Shown piece after piece: positions 16,422 to 24,869 of a stretch of DNA of 64,000 nucleotides. Source of the stretch: Bacillota bacterium (GTDB taxonomy: Bacteria > Bacillota > Clostridia > Acetivibrionales > DTU013); NCBI GenBank assembly GCA_023439545.1, contig JAEXNT010000015.1, positions 1 through 64,000 on the forward strand, in the 5' to 3' direction. The notes under the pieces were generated by a model. That model was not told where the DNA came from. It searched no databases and saw only the letters and a program-made list of their open reading frames with translations. The stretch's first letter is position 1; every line of letters starts with the position of its first letter. The translations under genes and the position numbers were made by a program.

Positions 16422-18296
16422 CTATGACCTGAAGAATTCGTGCAACTTCTCCGCTTGAGACCTGCTTATGCCTTCGACTGCCTGCAGATCATCGACGCCT
16501 GCCTGTTTCAGCCTTCCAAGCGAGCCGAAGTGTTTCAGCAGCGCCTTCTTGCGTTTGGGGCCTATGCCTTCCACCTCGTCCAGAATGGACTTCGAATAGC
16601 GCTTGGTTCTCAAGGTCTTATTATATTCCAATGCAAACCTGTGCGCTTCATCCTGTACGGAGGTGACGAATCGCAGCACTGTCAGGTTCCTGGTGAGGTC
16701 AATTTCCCTGTCCGGCAGAACAAGTCCTCTTGTCCGGTGCTTGTCGTCCTTTACCATACCGCAGACAGGTATCGTGACTCCAAGTTCACAAAGCACCTCC
16801 CCGACCGCATTTACATGCCCGAGTCCTCCGTCGAGCATCAGCAGGTCCGGCAGCTTGCTGAACTTATGGTTTGCGCTGTCCGAGCTTTCCTCCGTCTTCG
16901 TGCTTTCCACCGTCTTCGATCTTTCGGCTTCGGCATGCCTGAACCTTCTGTACAGGACCTCCTGCATGCTGGCGTAGTCGTTCTGTATGTCGGTCGAACG
17001 TATTTTGAACCGTCTGTATTCCTTCTTTGCGGGCTGGCCGTTTTCAAACACGACCATCGAAGCTACAATTTCAGAGGAGCCTGTGTTTGATATATCAAAG
17101 GCTTCAAGCCTGTGAGGCGTCTTCTCAAGTCCGAGCAGTCCGGCCATTCCCAAAAGGCCTTCCTGTACCTGGCTGCCGCCCGCCAGCCGTTCGTTGAAAT
17201 GCTCGAGCTCAATTCTGGCGTTTTGCGACACCATTTCCACCATATGCAGCTTTTCACCGCGCTGAGGTATCTTGACCCGGACCTTTCCTCCGCGTTTTGA
17301 GCCCAGCCATTCCTCGATGACGTCGATATCGTCAAATTCAGTAGCCACAATGATCTCGGACGGTATTACCGTCGCGTCGCTGTAGAATTGTTTAAGGAAG
17401 GACGAGGCCAGCTCGCGCAATTCTCCTTCTCCAGTGCCTTCCATTATAAAATACTGCCTTCCGAGCAGCTTTCCGCTGCGTATGAAAAAAACCTGTACGC
17501 AGGTATCGGTTTTGCTTGCGGCAAAGCCTATTACATCCTGGTCCGTACCCGCCAGTGAAAGAACCTTCTGCTCCTGGGCTATATGCTTAAGGCTCGTCAG
17601 CTTGTCCCTGAGTGATGCGGCCTTCTCAAAATCGAGCTTATCCGCCGCCTCCTGCATTTGCTGCCCGAGCTTATCCATTATCGCGTCTTGCCTGCCGTCC
17701 AGGAACGTGCATATATCTCGCATTACGGAGCGGTACTCTTCCTTGTCCACATTTCCCGAACACGGTCCTAGGCACTGCTTTATATGATAGTTCAAGCACG
17801 GCCTTCCCTTCCCTATATCCCTGGGAAGCACCTTTTTGCAGGATTTTAAGGGGAATATCCTCTTTATCAGCCTGATCGTTTCGCGTACGGAAAATACGCT
17901 GGAATAGGGTCCGAAATACCTGGCCCCATCCTTTTCCACACGCCTGGTCATAATGACGCGTGGATAGTCCTCGTTCATCGTGATCTTGATATAGGGATAA
18001 GTCTTGTCATCCTTCAGCAGGATATTGAATTTGGGCTTGAGATCCTTGATGAGATTGCATTCGAGTATGAGCGCTTCTAACTCCGTGTCGGTGACTATAT
18101 ATTCAAATTCCGCTATCTTTGCCACCATGGCCGTCACTTTCGGGGTGTGCGCCGCTGAAGACTGAAAATATTGCCTGACCCTGTTTTTCAGCACCACAGC
18201 CTTACCAACATAAATAATGGCGCCGTTTTCGTCCTTCATAAGATAAACGCCCGGTTTATCGGGCAGTTTTTTTAATTCTTCCTGTATATCGAACAT
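16422..18296 (-). CDS. uvrC: Excinuclease ABC subunit C
   Basis: 624 residues. GIY-YIG nuclease domain at the N-terminus (PGVYLMKDENGAIIYVGKA), cysteine-rich patch around LNYHIKQCLGPC, UVR domain near 205-240 that contacts UvrB, RNase H-like 5' nuclease domain, and C-terminal helix-hairpin-helix. It makes both incisions in nucleotide excision repair. A Glu/Ser/Lys-rich linker of about 20 residues near 460-480 is an extra in the RNase H-like domain. The stop of the HPr-like gene is three bases upstream of its ATG. Confidence 0.97.
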   Translation of the reverse strand: MFDIQEELKKLPDKPGVYLMKDENGAIIYVGKAVVLKNRVRQYFQSSAAHTPKVTAMVAKIAEFEYIVTDTELEALILECNLIKDLKPKFNILLKDDKTYPYIKITMNEDYPRVIMTRRVEKDGARYFGPYSSVFSVRETIRLIKRIFPLKSCKKVLPRDIGKGRPCLNYHIKQCLGPCSGNVDKEEYRSVMRDICTFLDGRQDAIMDKLGQQMQEAADKLDFEKAASLRDKLTSLKHIAQEQKVLSLAGTDQDVIGFAASKTDTCVQVFFIRSGKLLGRQYFIMEGTGEGELRELASSFLKQFYSDATVIPSEIIVATEFDDIDVIEEWLGSKRGGKVRVKIPQRGEKLHMVEMVSQNARIELEHFNERLAGGSQVQEGLLGMAGLLGLEKTPHRLEAFDISNTGSSEIVASMVVFENGQPAKKEYRRFKIRSTDIQNDYASMQEVLYRRFRHAEAERSKTVESTKTEESSDSANHKFSKLPDLLMLDGGLGHVNAVGEVLCELGVTIPVCGMVKDDKHRTRGLVLPDREIDLTRNLTVLRFVTSVQDEAHRFALEYNKTLRTKRYSKSILDEVEGIGPKRKKALLKHFGSLGRLKQAGVDDLQAVEGISRSQAEKLHEFFRS

Positions 18297-18299
18297 ACC

Positions 18300-18569
18300 T
18301 TAATCCATTTCATTTGTATCCGAAAGCAGATATTTCTCCAGTTCCCCGGCTGCAGCAGTTTCGTCCGGTCCTTCAGTCGTAAGCGTCACCGCGGCTCCCT
18401 TTCCGATCCCGAGGGACAACACTCCGAGCAGACTTTTGCCATTTGCCTTTCTTTCTTCCTTTACGATCCATATGCTGGATTTGTAATTTGAGGCCTTCTG
18501 TATGAAAATCGCAGCTGATTTGGACTGAAGACCTGTTGGATTCTGTATTACAATTTCCTTTACGATCAT
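18300..18569 (-). CDS. Crh-like HPr protein (active-site His replaced by Gln)
   Basis: 89 residues from MIVKEIVIQNP; GGAGGG four bases upstream of 18569 decides this start over the ATG at 18593. HPr fold, but the PTS phosphorylation site GLHARP reads GLQSKS, so His15 is Gln as in B. subtilis Crh. The regulatory serine is kept in KSLLGVLSLG (Ser46 region). By analogy it would be phosphorylated only by HPr kinase and act as a CcpA co-regulator, not in sugar uptake. Immediately upstream of uvrC, probably one operon. Confidence 0.85.
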   Translation of the reverse strand: MIVKEIVIQNPTGLQSKSAAIFIQKASNYKSSIWIVKEERKANGKSLLGVLSLGIGKGAAVTLTTEGPDETAAAGELEKYLLSDTNEMD

Positions 18570-18723
18570 TTTTCCCTCCGTTATTACTCTCATCTTCAGT
18601 TGCAGATTTGCAGATGAATAATCGAAACAGGACTATCCCTACTTTGTTAATGATTTCTCAAAGCAGAAATGCCCTGTTTCATATTATAACAGATAGATTT
18701 TCAATTGACTATAATGAAATTTA

Positions 18724-19062
18724 TCAAACAGCGTTTTCTCCATGCTCTCCAGTGCGAATTCTGATACAGTCCGTTATCTCCGAAACAAATATCTTGCCGT
18801 CCCCGACCTCGCCCGTCCTTGCATACTGTATTATAGTATCCAGTGTCTTTTCAAGCTTCGAGTCTTCAACGACAAGCTCCAGTTTTATCTTCGGCAGTAT
18901 GTTAATGCTTACTTCACTGCCCCTGTAATGCTCCTTCCAGCCCATCTGTTTTCCACAGCCAAGCACCTGGGTTATCGTAATGCCGCTTATACCGACCCTT
19001 TGAAGCGCCTCCTTGACATCCTCGAGCTTACTCGGGCGAATGACTGCCTCGATCTTTTTCAT
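18724..19062 (-). CDS. PII signal-transduction protein lacking the uridylylation tyrosine
   Basis: 112 residues, the exact PII length. Matches: MKKIEAVIRPSKLEDV start, GWKEHYRGSE T-loop, LELVVED, and the C-terminal TGEVGDGKIFV and IRIRTGE nucleotide-binding blocks. At the place of Tyr51 (E. coli RGAEY) the sequence is RGSEV, so it cannot be uridylylated there. It should sense ATP/ADP and 2-oxoglutarate. No amtB, glnA or nif gene is adjacent, so its partner is unknown. Confidence 0.9.
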   Translation of the reverse strand: MKKIEAVIRPSKLEDVKEALQRVGISGITITQVLGCGKQMGWKEHYRGSEVSINILPKIKLELVVEDSKLEKTLDTIIQYARTGEVGDGKIFVSEITDCIRIRTGEHGENAV

Positions 19063-19105
19063 GTGATATCCTCCTTGTAAATAGCCGACCCTTCCGCTTT
19101 AGTGT

Positions 19106-19144
19106 AAAAAACGCCAAGCAGAGATGTTTATCCCTATTTGGCGT
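19106..19144 (-). terminator. Terminator of the sigma-factor operon
   Basis: On the minus strand the arms ACGCCAA (19138-19144) and TTGGCGT (19111-19117) are followed by six T residues. It ends the three-gene operon 20-60 bases after its last stop codon. Confidence 0.8.
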
Positions 19145-19163
19145 CAAAACGGATTGTTTTTTG

Positions 19164-20069
19164 CTACTTCTTCACGGTATTTTCCTTAAGGTAGTGCTGT
19201 TCCATATGGCTGCCGAGACCCAGCGAATAAATTACCAGATCGACCAGTCCCGTCAGCCCTAATCCTATCAATATCCGATCCTGCGGGACAAGCAGCACTA
19301 TCAGGAGCTTAAGCAGAGTAATCGAAATAAGGCCCGTTATAAACTCCACATATATACTGTTTTTGGGGCTGAATGTCTTCAGTATATACCTTCCGGCAAA
19401 CATGCTGGCCGGGATCATGGCCAGAACCAGGACTATGATATACAGCAGCGGAGCTATCAGCGTAACGAGCAGGATAAGAAGAAGGGCGCTCGCACCTAAA
19501 AACGCCAGTACCCCCAGCAGCATCTTCCTGCCCAGGTTCTTTTCTATATTCTTTGCCATATTGTTATAGGACGATCTGGCAATGAGTAAAATCAACAGGC
19601 CCGCGATCAATACCACTATAGTGAATAGCAGCATTACGACAAGCTGCAGATATAATATGGCGCCTATATCGAGGTTCATCGATTCCCCGAGGATCCTGAC
19701 CTGCTGTCCGAGCACCTGGGCCCCGGGAGCTTCCTTCAGCGAGCCCATGGTTATTACGTCGCCCATGACTTTGGCATTTACGCCGAGCTCCGTTTGTCCG
19801 AAAATAGTAACGACCTGGCCCGCCACCAGTCCATTCACCTTGACGTCTCCAAAAACCGATATTACATGTCCGCTGACCTGGCTATCCAGGGTAATATCCC
19901 CGAGTACTGCCACTACATTTCCATTGACAGGCTGGGTAACGCTTACGTCTTCAAGTATCCTGATCCTGTCACCGTTCCCCGATGCTACATATATTCCTTC
20001 GGCAGCCGCGGGAATAATGGTAATAATAAGTATGGCAGACACGATCAGCAGTGCCGTCAGTTTTTTCAT
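19164..20069 (-). CDS. Secreted/membrane protein with bactofilin-like repeats, probable sigma-factor operon target
   Basis: 301 residues. Signal peptide (1-23), then four to five repeats of about 18-20 residues (VNGNVVAVLGDITLD, VSGHVISVFGDVKVN, VAGQVVTIFGQTEL, VMGDVITMG) resembling polymer-forming bactofilin-type beta-helix, then four or more membrane helices (about 145-290). The repeats would sit outside the membrane, unlike cytoplasmic bactofilins. Its ATG overlaps the anti-sigma stop by four bases, so expression is coupled to the sigma/anti-sigma pair. Function unknown; an envelope-stress or surface-scaffold role is inference. Confidence 0.75.
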   Translation of the reverse strand: MKKLTALLIVSAILIITIIPAAAEGIYVASGNGDRIRILEDVSVTQPVNGNVVAVLGDITLDSQVSGHVISVFGDVKVNGLVAGQVVTIFGQTELGVNAKVMGDVITMGSLKEAPGAQVLGQQVRILGESMNLDIGAILYLQLVVMLLFTIVVLIAGLLILLIARSSYNNMAKNIEKNLGRKMLLGVLAFLGASALLLILLVTLIAPLLYIIVLVLAMIPASMFAGRYILKTFSPKNSIYVEFITGLISITLLKLLIVLLVPQDRILIGLGLTGLVDLVIYSLGLGSHMEQHYLKENTVKK

Positions 20070-20644
20070 TCAGTTTCCCTCCCGGCATGCGTACCGACAT
20101 AGTGAAGCAATCTCTGTATCACAAAGATCATCAGCGTGAGAGCCATGAAAACCGGGTAGAACGACCTGACGATCGAAAATGCCACATCGACCACCGCAAG
20201 CAGCGCGTTGCCAAGCAGTTCGAACATATCCCGCACCACACCTGCAACCGCGGCCGTAGCGCTCGAGAATGAACTGAAATATTCCCCGATCTTCTGGAAA
20301 GCGCTGAATACGCTGACCTGCTTCAAATCTGCTACAAACACGAGCAGCAGCACTATCGAAAGCAGCGTCGCGCCGTTATAGAGCCAGACTATCCTCTTCT
20401 CGCTCTTCTCCCGGCGTTCCTTTTCTATCACATTAACCTTATCCATGACCAGGGCCTCAAAGTTTTCCGGAGGTTCGATCTCTTCTTTTGTTTCAAGGGT
20501 ATTGAAGATGGCTTCCATACAGTTGAATTCTTCTCTGCAGCTCGTGCAGGTATTCAAATGCTGTTTGAACTGCAGCTCTTCAGGTCCGTTCTGCTCGCCG
20601 TCGAAGTACTTCATTATATATTCTTTTGCCGCTTCACAGTTCAT
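20066..20644 (-). CDS. Membrane anti-sigma factor with zinc-finger (ZAS) motif
   Basis: 192 residues. The N-terminal 40 residues hold the anti-sigma zinc motif: Cys3, then HLNTCTSC (H-x3-C-x2-C). A helix follows, then one membrane span near 88-105 and a second near 165-182. It should hold the ECF sigma factor encoded just upstream at the membrane until a signal triggers release. Four-base overlaps with the genes on both sides indicate translational coupling. Confidence 0.88.
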   Translation of the reverse strand: MNCEAAKEYIMKYFDGEQNGPEELQFKQHLNTCTSCREEFNCMEAIFNTLETKEEIEPPENFEALVMDKVNVIEKERREKSEKRIVWLYNGATLLSIVLLLVFVADLKQVSVFSAFQKIGEYFSSFSSATAAVAGVVRDMFELLGNALLAVVDVAFSIVRSFYPVFMALTLMIFVIQRLLHYVGTHAGRETE

Positions 20645-21195
20645 AGTGCCTCCTCCTTTCTATCAGGCATAAGTGCCTCTCTTAACATCAATCTGGCCCG
20701 GTAAAGCCTGTTTTTTATTATCGTCATCGGTTCACCCAGTACCTTCGTCATTTCTTCATATGACAAACCGTTCTGGTGGAACAATATAATCGGTGTTCTA
20801 TATTTTTCAGGCAATGACTGTATTGCCTTTCGTATCTTTTCCGAGCGCTCCTTTTGAATGTAGCTTGCCTCCGGTGTATCTATACCGTCCGAAAAGTCTT
20901 CTATCTCTTCGATAGGCGTCGAATCGACCTTTTTCTTACGGTGTATATCGAGACAGAGGTTCGTTGCAATCCGTACGGCCCAGGTAGAGAATTTGTATTC
21001 CGGATTGTATCTGTCCAGAGCCTTGTATATCCTGATGAAAACTTCCTGGGAGATATCGCTGACCTCCTCTTTGTCATTTATCATATTATATACAACGCTG
21101 AATATCAATTTTTTATATCGTGTCACAAGCTCTTCAAAATACTGCTGCTGCCCTGCCAGACACTTCTGTATAAGTTCATTGTCGGTCAGCTCCAA
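20641..21195 (-). CDS. ECF-type RNA polymerase sigma factor (SigW-like)
   Basis: 184 residues with sigma region 2 (LIFSVVYNMINDKEEVSDISQEVFIRIY, followed by FSTWAVRIATNLCLD) and region 4 (LPEKYRTPIILFHQNGLSYEEM), no region 3 or region 1.1. Directs polymerase to envelope-stress type promoters. Start is TTG with GGTGG seven bases upstream; no ATG fits. First gene of the sigma/anti-sigma/membrane protein operon, preceded by a sigma-A-like promoter; a self-regulated ECF promoter was not found. Confidence 0.92.
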   Translation of the reverse strand: MELTDNELIQKCLAGQQQYFEELVTRYKKLIFSVVYNMINDKEEVSDISQEVFIRIYKALDRYNPEYKFSTWAVRIATNLCLDIHRKKKVDSTPIEEIEDFSDGIDTPEASYIQKERSEKIRKAIQSLPEKYRTPIILFHQNGLSYEEMTKVLGEPMTIIKNRLYRARLMLREALMPDRKEEAL

Positions 21196-21222
21196 CCGGT
21201 TCTCACCACCTTGCCTATATAG

Positions 21223-21251
21223 ATTATACGATAAAGTGAGCCCGGTGTCTT
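21223..21251 (-). promoter_or_regulatory. Promoter of the ECF sigma operon
   Basis: Minus-strand AAGACA (21246-21251) and TATAAT (21223-21228) with 17-base spacing. A TGAAA/CGTA pair is present but at the wrong distance for a SigW-type promoter. Confidence 0.5.
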
Positions 21252-21280
21252 ATTTAATTTCAAATTTTTTGTAGTATAAT

Positions 21281-21430
21281 GTAAAGGGACACACCTTCAA
21301 TGTGCCGAGCAAGGAATGTCCCTTTTCGTCGCTAAAGCTGGTCCGATAATGTAAGGGGACACACCTTCAATTACAGTTATAAGGAATGTCCCTTTTCGTC
21401 TAATGTAAAGGAAGCTAAAGCTGGTCCAAC
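21281..21430. repeat. Two tandem GGGACA/TGTCCC palindromic elements
   Basis: Copy one begins at about 21284 and copy two at about 21356. Each reads GGGACACACCTTCAAT, a variable loop, AAGGAATGTCCCTTTTCGTC; the tail GCTAAAGCTGGTCC appears twice (about 21330 and 21410). Same family as 436-600 and 46691-46737. They lie between the divergent sigma operon and the DUF192 gene; a TATAAT at 21275-21280 abuts the first copy. Confidence 0.85.
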
Positions 21431-21457
21431 ACACTGAAGCAAATCGGAGGTACCGCA

Positions 21458-21799
21458 ATGGTCATAATGAATATTACCCGAAATACGGTACTCGCAAACA
21501 ATTGCGCCCATGCCCGGACTTTTTTCGCAAGGTTCAAGGGCCTTCAATTCAAAAAGGAGCTGCCGGCGGATCACGGGCTGCTTATCACACCGTGTAACTC
21601 GATTCATATGTTTTTTATGCGGTTTGCCATCGATGCAGTTTTTATCGATGCAAACGGCGCCGTTGTCTATATCGAAGAGGGCATCAAGCCCTGGAGAGTT
21701 TCCAGAATAGTAAGAAATGCCGAAAGTGTGCTCGAATTGCCTGCCGGAACCGTGTCATCCACCGGGACTGTGAAAGGAGATCAGCTTAACCTATCTTAA
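21458..21799 (+). CDS. DUF192 family protein
   Basis: 113 residues. The family core PCNSIHMFFMRFAIDAVFID is followed by KPWRVSR and AESVLELPAGT. DUF192 proteins are small beta-barrel proteins of unknown function, sometimes exported; this one has no signal peptide. ATG at 21458 has GGAGG seven bases upstream. Single gene, convergent with rimI. The promoter may lie within or beside the palindromic repeats just upstream. Confidence 0.85.
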   Translation: MVIMNITRNTVLANNCAHARTFFARFKGLQFKKELPADHGLLITPCNSIHMFFMRFAIDAVFIDANGAVVYIEEGIKPWRVSRIVRNAESVLELPAGTVSSTGTVKGDQLNLS

Positions 21800-21840
21800 T
21801 AGGACGTACGCGTCTGTTGCTGTTCCTGGCGCCGTTTGCG

Positions 21841-22290
21841 TTACTGCAGCCGCTTCCACATAATAATGGCGTCCTCGCGGTTGTCGGCATAATATGCCTT
21901 CCTGGTACCACCGTCTTCAAAGCCATACTTCCTGTATAATGACTGCGCATTGTAATTACTTTTTCTGACCTCCAGCGTCAGCGCTGTTATGCCCCGCTCC
22001 TCTGCTTCCCCGAGCAGAGCCTCCATGAGCATGCTGCCCACTCCGCTTTTCCTGAATTCCGGGTGAACCGCGATATTGGTTATGTGGCCCTCGTCCAATA
22101 CATGCCACATGCCTGCATAGCCCACGGTCCGTCCGCCTGTTACGGCGCAGAAATAACAGGCGGATTCGTTTCTCAGTATCTCATCCGTAATGGACTTTTT
22201 TGTCCAGGGAATTTTGAAGCTGAGGTTCTCAATTATAACGATATCGTCTATATTATCCTGACATGCTTTTACAATCTTCAAATCATTCAT
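21841..22290 (-). CDS. rimI: Ribosomal protein S18 alanine N-acetyltransferase
   Basis: 149 residues, GNAT fold: acetyl-CoA loop RKSGVGSML and the C-terminal LEVRKSNYNAQSLYRKYGFE. RimI acetylates the N-terminal alanine of S18 and in some bacteria other proteins. Last gene of amidohydrolase-tsaE-tsaB-rimI; its ATG overlaps the tsaB stop by four bases. The tsaB-rimI pairing is conserved in Firmicutes, supporting the name. Confidence 0.93.
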   Translation of the reverse strand: MNDLKIVKACQDNIDDIVIIENLSFKIPWTKKSITDEILRNESACYFCAVTGGRTVGYAGMWHVLDEGHITNIAVHPEFRKSGVGSMLMEALLGEAEERGITALTLEVRKSNYNAQSLYRKYGFEDGGTRKAYYADNREDAIIMWKRLQ

Positions 22291-23117
22291 TTTTCGGGCG
22301 GGCAGCCCCCGCTGTTTAGAGTATTGTGCGTATCGCCGGGGTTTTCCTCGGCGGCACTGTTTTCCTTGGCGCCGCTGTAATCCTCGGCGGCGTTGTTCGC
22401 CTCGCCGGCAGCCGCCTTTCTGTCATATTCCCTTTCCGCCTGCGACGGCCTCAGGTAAAAAGGCGTCAGCTCCATACAGTCCGAGGTATCTTTCATCAAA
22501 GCCTTTGTCAATGCTATCTGTGCGGCGGACGCCGCTATTTGCTGCAGTGCGAAATCCGGCATGAACATACAGCGCTCACCGAGCTCGATCCTAAGAAAAT
22601 CCCTGTGAAGTATTACGCCGTCTCCTGTGAACAATATCCTGGAAGCTCCGGCCTTTTCCTCGATCTGTCTGACCAGCTCCGAAACATGTATGCCCATGTA
22701 GCCTGAAAGGTTCTCAAGAGCGCCGCTGCGAGATCTGTACAGCGCAGTGTATACCTGGTTGTTCCTAGCGTCGAGCATCGGACAGACAAGGTTGTCCTCC
22801 GAAACGGCGGCTGCGTTTGCCAGAGCGTCGAGCGACGTTATTCCCGCGGTGGGCTTTTCGAGCGCATATGCCAACGCCTTGACAGTCGTGACGCCGATCC
22901 TTACACCGGTAAACGATCCAGGCCCGGTAACGGCTGCATATATATCAATATCTGAAGGCGCAAGCCTGAGGCTTTCCAGAATACCGGAAAGCATGGGCAC
23001 GAGCTTCTGGGAATGCGTTTTCATATCCTTCAGCAGGTACTCTGCCAACAATCCCGTTTCATCCACAACCGCGACTCCAGCTGTAGCGGTGGACGTATCA
23101 ATCGCCAATGCTCTCAT
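22287..23117 (-). CDS. tsaB: t6A biosynthesis protein TsaB, with C-terminal extension
   Basis: 276 residues; the ASKHA-fold core (about 1-225) starts MRALAIDTSTATAGVAV and has the GPGSFTGVRIG motif. TsaB is the inactive TsaD paralogue that scaffolds TsaD and TsaE. The last 45 residues are an Ala/Glu/Asn-rich tail not found in the family and made of low-complexity GC-rich DNA. Start overlaps tsaE by 20 bases, end overlaps rimI by four. Confidence 0.95.
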   Translation of the reverse strand: MRALAIDTSTATAGVAVVDETGLLAEYLLKDMKTHSQKLVPMLSGILESLRLAPSDIDIYAAVTGPGSFTGVRIGVTTVKALAYALEKPTAGITSLDALANAAAVSEDNLVCPMLDARNNQVYTALYRSRSGALENLSGYMGIHVSELVRQIEEKAGASRILFTGDGVILHRDFLRIELGERCMFMPDFALQQIAASAAQIALTKALMKDTSDCMELTPFYLRPSQAEREYDRKAAAGEANNAAEDYSGAKENSAAEENPGDTHNTLNSGGCPPEK

Positions 23118-23577
23118 CTGCCAGCCTCCCTTCGTATCCGGAAGTCTTTTCTCCGCGGAACCACATTGTTATCAGCCTGCTGTCCGTCTTTGAAGCGCTG
23201 TCCTTCTCTATCCTGACATCTATGCGGTCTCCGGGCAAAATTTCTTCAATCAGTTCAGCCCATTCGATGACCGCTACGCCATCTCCTCCGATATAATCGT
23301 CGAAGCCCGTTTCGATCATCTCACCTGCGTCGCCGATCCTGTAAACGTCGAAGTGATAAAGAGGAATTCTCCCCTCATATTCGTTTATAATGGTAAAGGT
23401 TGGGCTGGTGACATACTCGCTTATCCCGAGCGATTTGGCGATACCGCCGGTAAAGGCAGTTTTACCCGTCCCCAGATCGCCCGAGAGGCAAACGGTATCG
23501 CCCCTTTGTAAAATACTCCCCAGCTTCATTCCAAGCTCTGCCGTCTTATCGGCAGAATCCGTATGGAATCTCATCAT
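23098..23577 (-). CDS. tsaE: t6A biosynthesis ATPase TsaE
   Basis: 159 residues, P-loop ATPase: Walker A SGDLGTGKTAF, then TSPTFTIINEYEGRIPLYHFDVYRI and the VIEWAE motif. TsaE hydrolyses ATP to cycle the TsaBD complex and is essential for t6A in bacteria. ATG (two in tandem, 23577 or 23574) overlaps the stop of the amidohydrolase gene. Part of the amidohydrolase-tsaE-tsaB-rimI operon. Confidence 0.96.
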   Translation of the reverse strand: MMRFHTDSADKTAELGMKLGSILQRGDTVCLSGDLGTGKTAFTGGIAKSLGISEYVTSPTFTIINEYEGRIPLYHFDVYRIGDAGEMIETGFDDYIGGDGVAVIEWAELIEEILPGDRIDVRIEKDSASKTDSRLITMWFRGEKTSGYEGRLADESIGD

Positions 23578-24752
23578 ACCCTGTAGACCACCTGACCATT
23601 GATAATAGTGTATAACACCCTGGACCTAAGCTCCAGTGGGTGACCGTCCATGATGACCATGTCGGCGTCCTTCCCGGTTTCAAGACTTCCGACGCGATCC
23701 GCAATACCGGTAATCTCGGCCGCGTTTATAGTGATCGCTTTGAGCGCCTCTTCCTCGCCCATGCCCTCCTTGACAGCGACCGCCGCACAGAGCGGGAGGT
23801 ACTGTACCGGTGTGCAGGGGTGGTCGGTCATTATGGCCGTTTTGATCCCTGCCTTCGATATAATCCCGGGCGCCTTGATACTCTGATTTTTAAGCTCGAT
23901 CTTCGATCTGTCCGTCAGGAAAGGTCCCGTGATTACATTTACTTTTTCCTCCCGAAGTATATCCGTTATAAGATGTCCCTCGGTGCAGTGTTCTATTGTA
24001 ATCCGGACACCGAACTCCTTTGCTATGCGGATAGCTGTCAGTATATCATCGGCCCTGTGCGCATGCGCCTTCAGTGGAATTTCCCCCTTCAGCACCTTCA
24101 ATAGTGCCTCGAGCTTCATATCAAAATCCGGTTTATCATAATTCTCGCTGTCACGTTCGTAGTCGTCGAGCATCTGTTGATATTCCCTCGCCTTCATCAG
24201 GCTTTCTCTAAGTATCGCAGCCGTTGCCATCCTCGTCATGGGAGACTGCCTTTTCTCGTGGTAAATAGACTTGGGGTTTTCGCCAAAGGCAACTTTCATC
24301 GCTACAGGCTCCCTGATAAGCATATCTTCGACTCTGCGGCCAAATGTCTTGAGCGCTGCAAACTGCCCGCCTATGACATTTGCACTGCCAGGGCCCGTCA
24401 CAACGGTAGTGACTCCGCCTTCCAGCGCTTCCTGAAAAGCCCTGTCGGCATGGTAAACGGCGTCTATGGCTCTCAGGTGGGGAGTGACAGGATCCGTCAT
24501 TTCATTTCCGTCATCGCCCTCAAAGCCTACAGAGTCCTCGCACATACCGACATGGCAGTGTGCGTCTACAAAACCGGGCACTACATAATGCCCTTTTACA
24601 TCTATTACCTCGTTGCACTCTGCCTCGAGTTTTTTCAATTCCGCGGCGTCATCGCCCAGCTCTGTTATTTTCCCCTTGTCCGCCGCTACATATCCGTTCT
24701 GAAATTCCCTGCCTGCCATAGTCAGCAGTCTTGCATTCTTAACAAGTAACAT
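23574..24752 (-). CDS. Amidohydrolase (imidazolonepropionase-like, COG1228)
   Basis: 392 residues from MLLVKNARLLTM; GGGAGG upstream of 24752 decides against the longer frame from 24806. Metallo-dependent hydrolase fold: DAHCHVG (HxH metal site), GGVTTVVTGPG, AHAHRADDI, ITIEHCTEGH and MTDHPCTP. The C-terminal GKDADMVIMDGHPLE is typical of this group. Substrate not predictable; relatives act on cyclic amides or dipeptides. Translationally coupled to tsaE, an odd partner that may simply be an operon lead gene. Confidence 0.85.
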   Translation of the reverse strand: MLLVKNARLLTMAGREFQNGYVAADKGKITELGDDAAELKKLEAECNEVIDVKGHYVVPGFVDAHCHVGMCEDSVGFEGDDGNEMTDPVTPHLRAIDAVYHADRAFQEALEGGVTTVVTGPGSANVIGGQFAALKTFGRRVEDMLIREPVAMKVAFGENPKSIYHEKRQSPMTRMATAAILRESLMKAREYQQMLDDYERDSENYDKPDFDMKLEALLKVLKGEIPLKAHAHRADDILTAIRIAKEFGVRITIEHCTEGHLITDILREEKVNVITGPFLTDRSKIELKNQSIKAPGIISKAGIKTAIMTDHPCTPVQYLPLCAAVAVKEGMGEEEALKAITINAAEITGIADRVGSLETGKDADMVIMDGHPLELRSRVLYTIINGQVVYRV

Positions 24753-24806
24753 GGCAACCTCCCAAAAAAATGGACCATATAGGTCAAGCCCCGCACAAAC
24801 ACACAA

Positions 24807-24827
24807 GGAACGGTGATATACCGTTCC
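24807..24827 (-). terminator. Terminator-like hairpin after rpsI
   Basis: Arms GGAACGG and CCGTTCC around a seven-base loop, 40 bases past the rpsI stop; followed on the minus strand by TTGTGTGTTTG, a weak U-tract. Confidence 0.55.
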
Positions 24828-24869
24828 CTGTAAATGTAATAATTCCTATTTCGCTGTAAACTGCTATTA

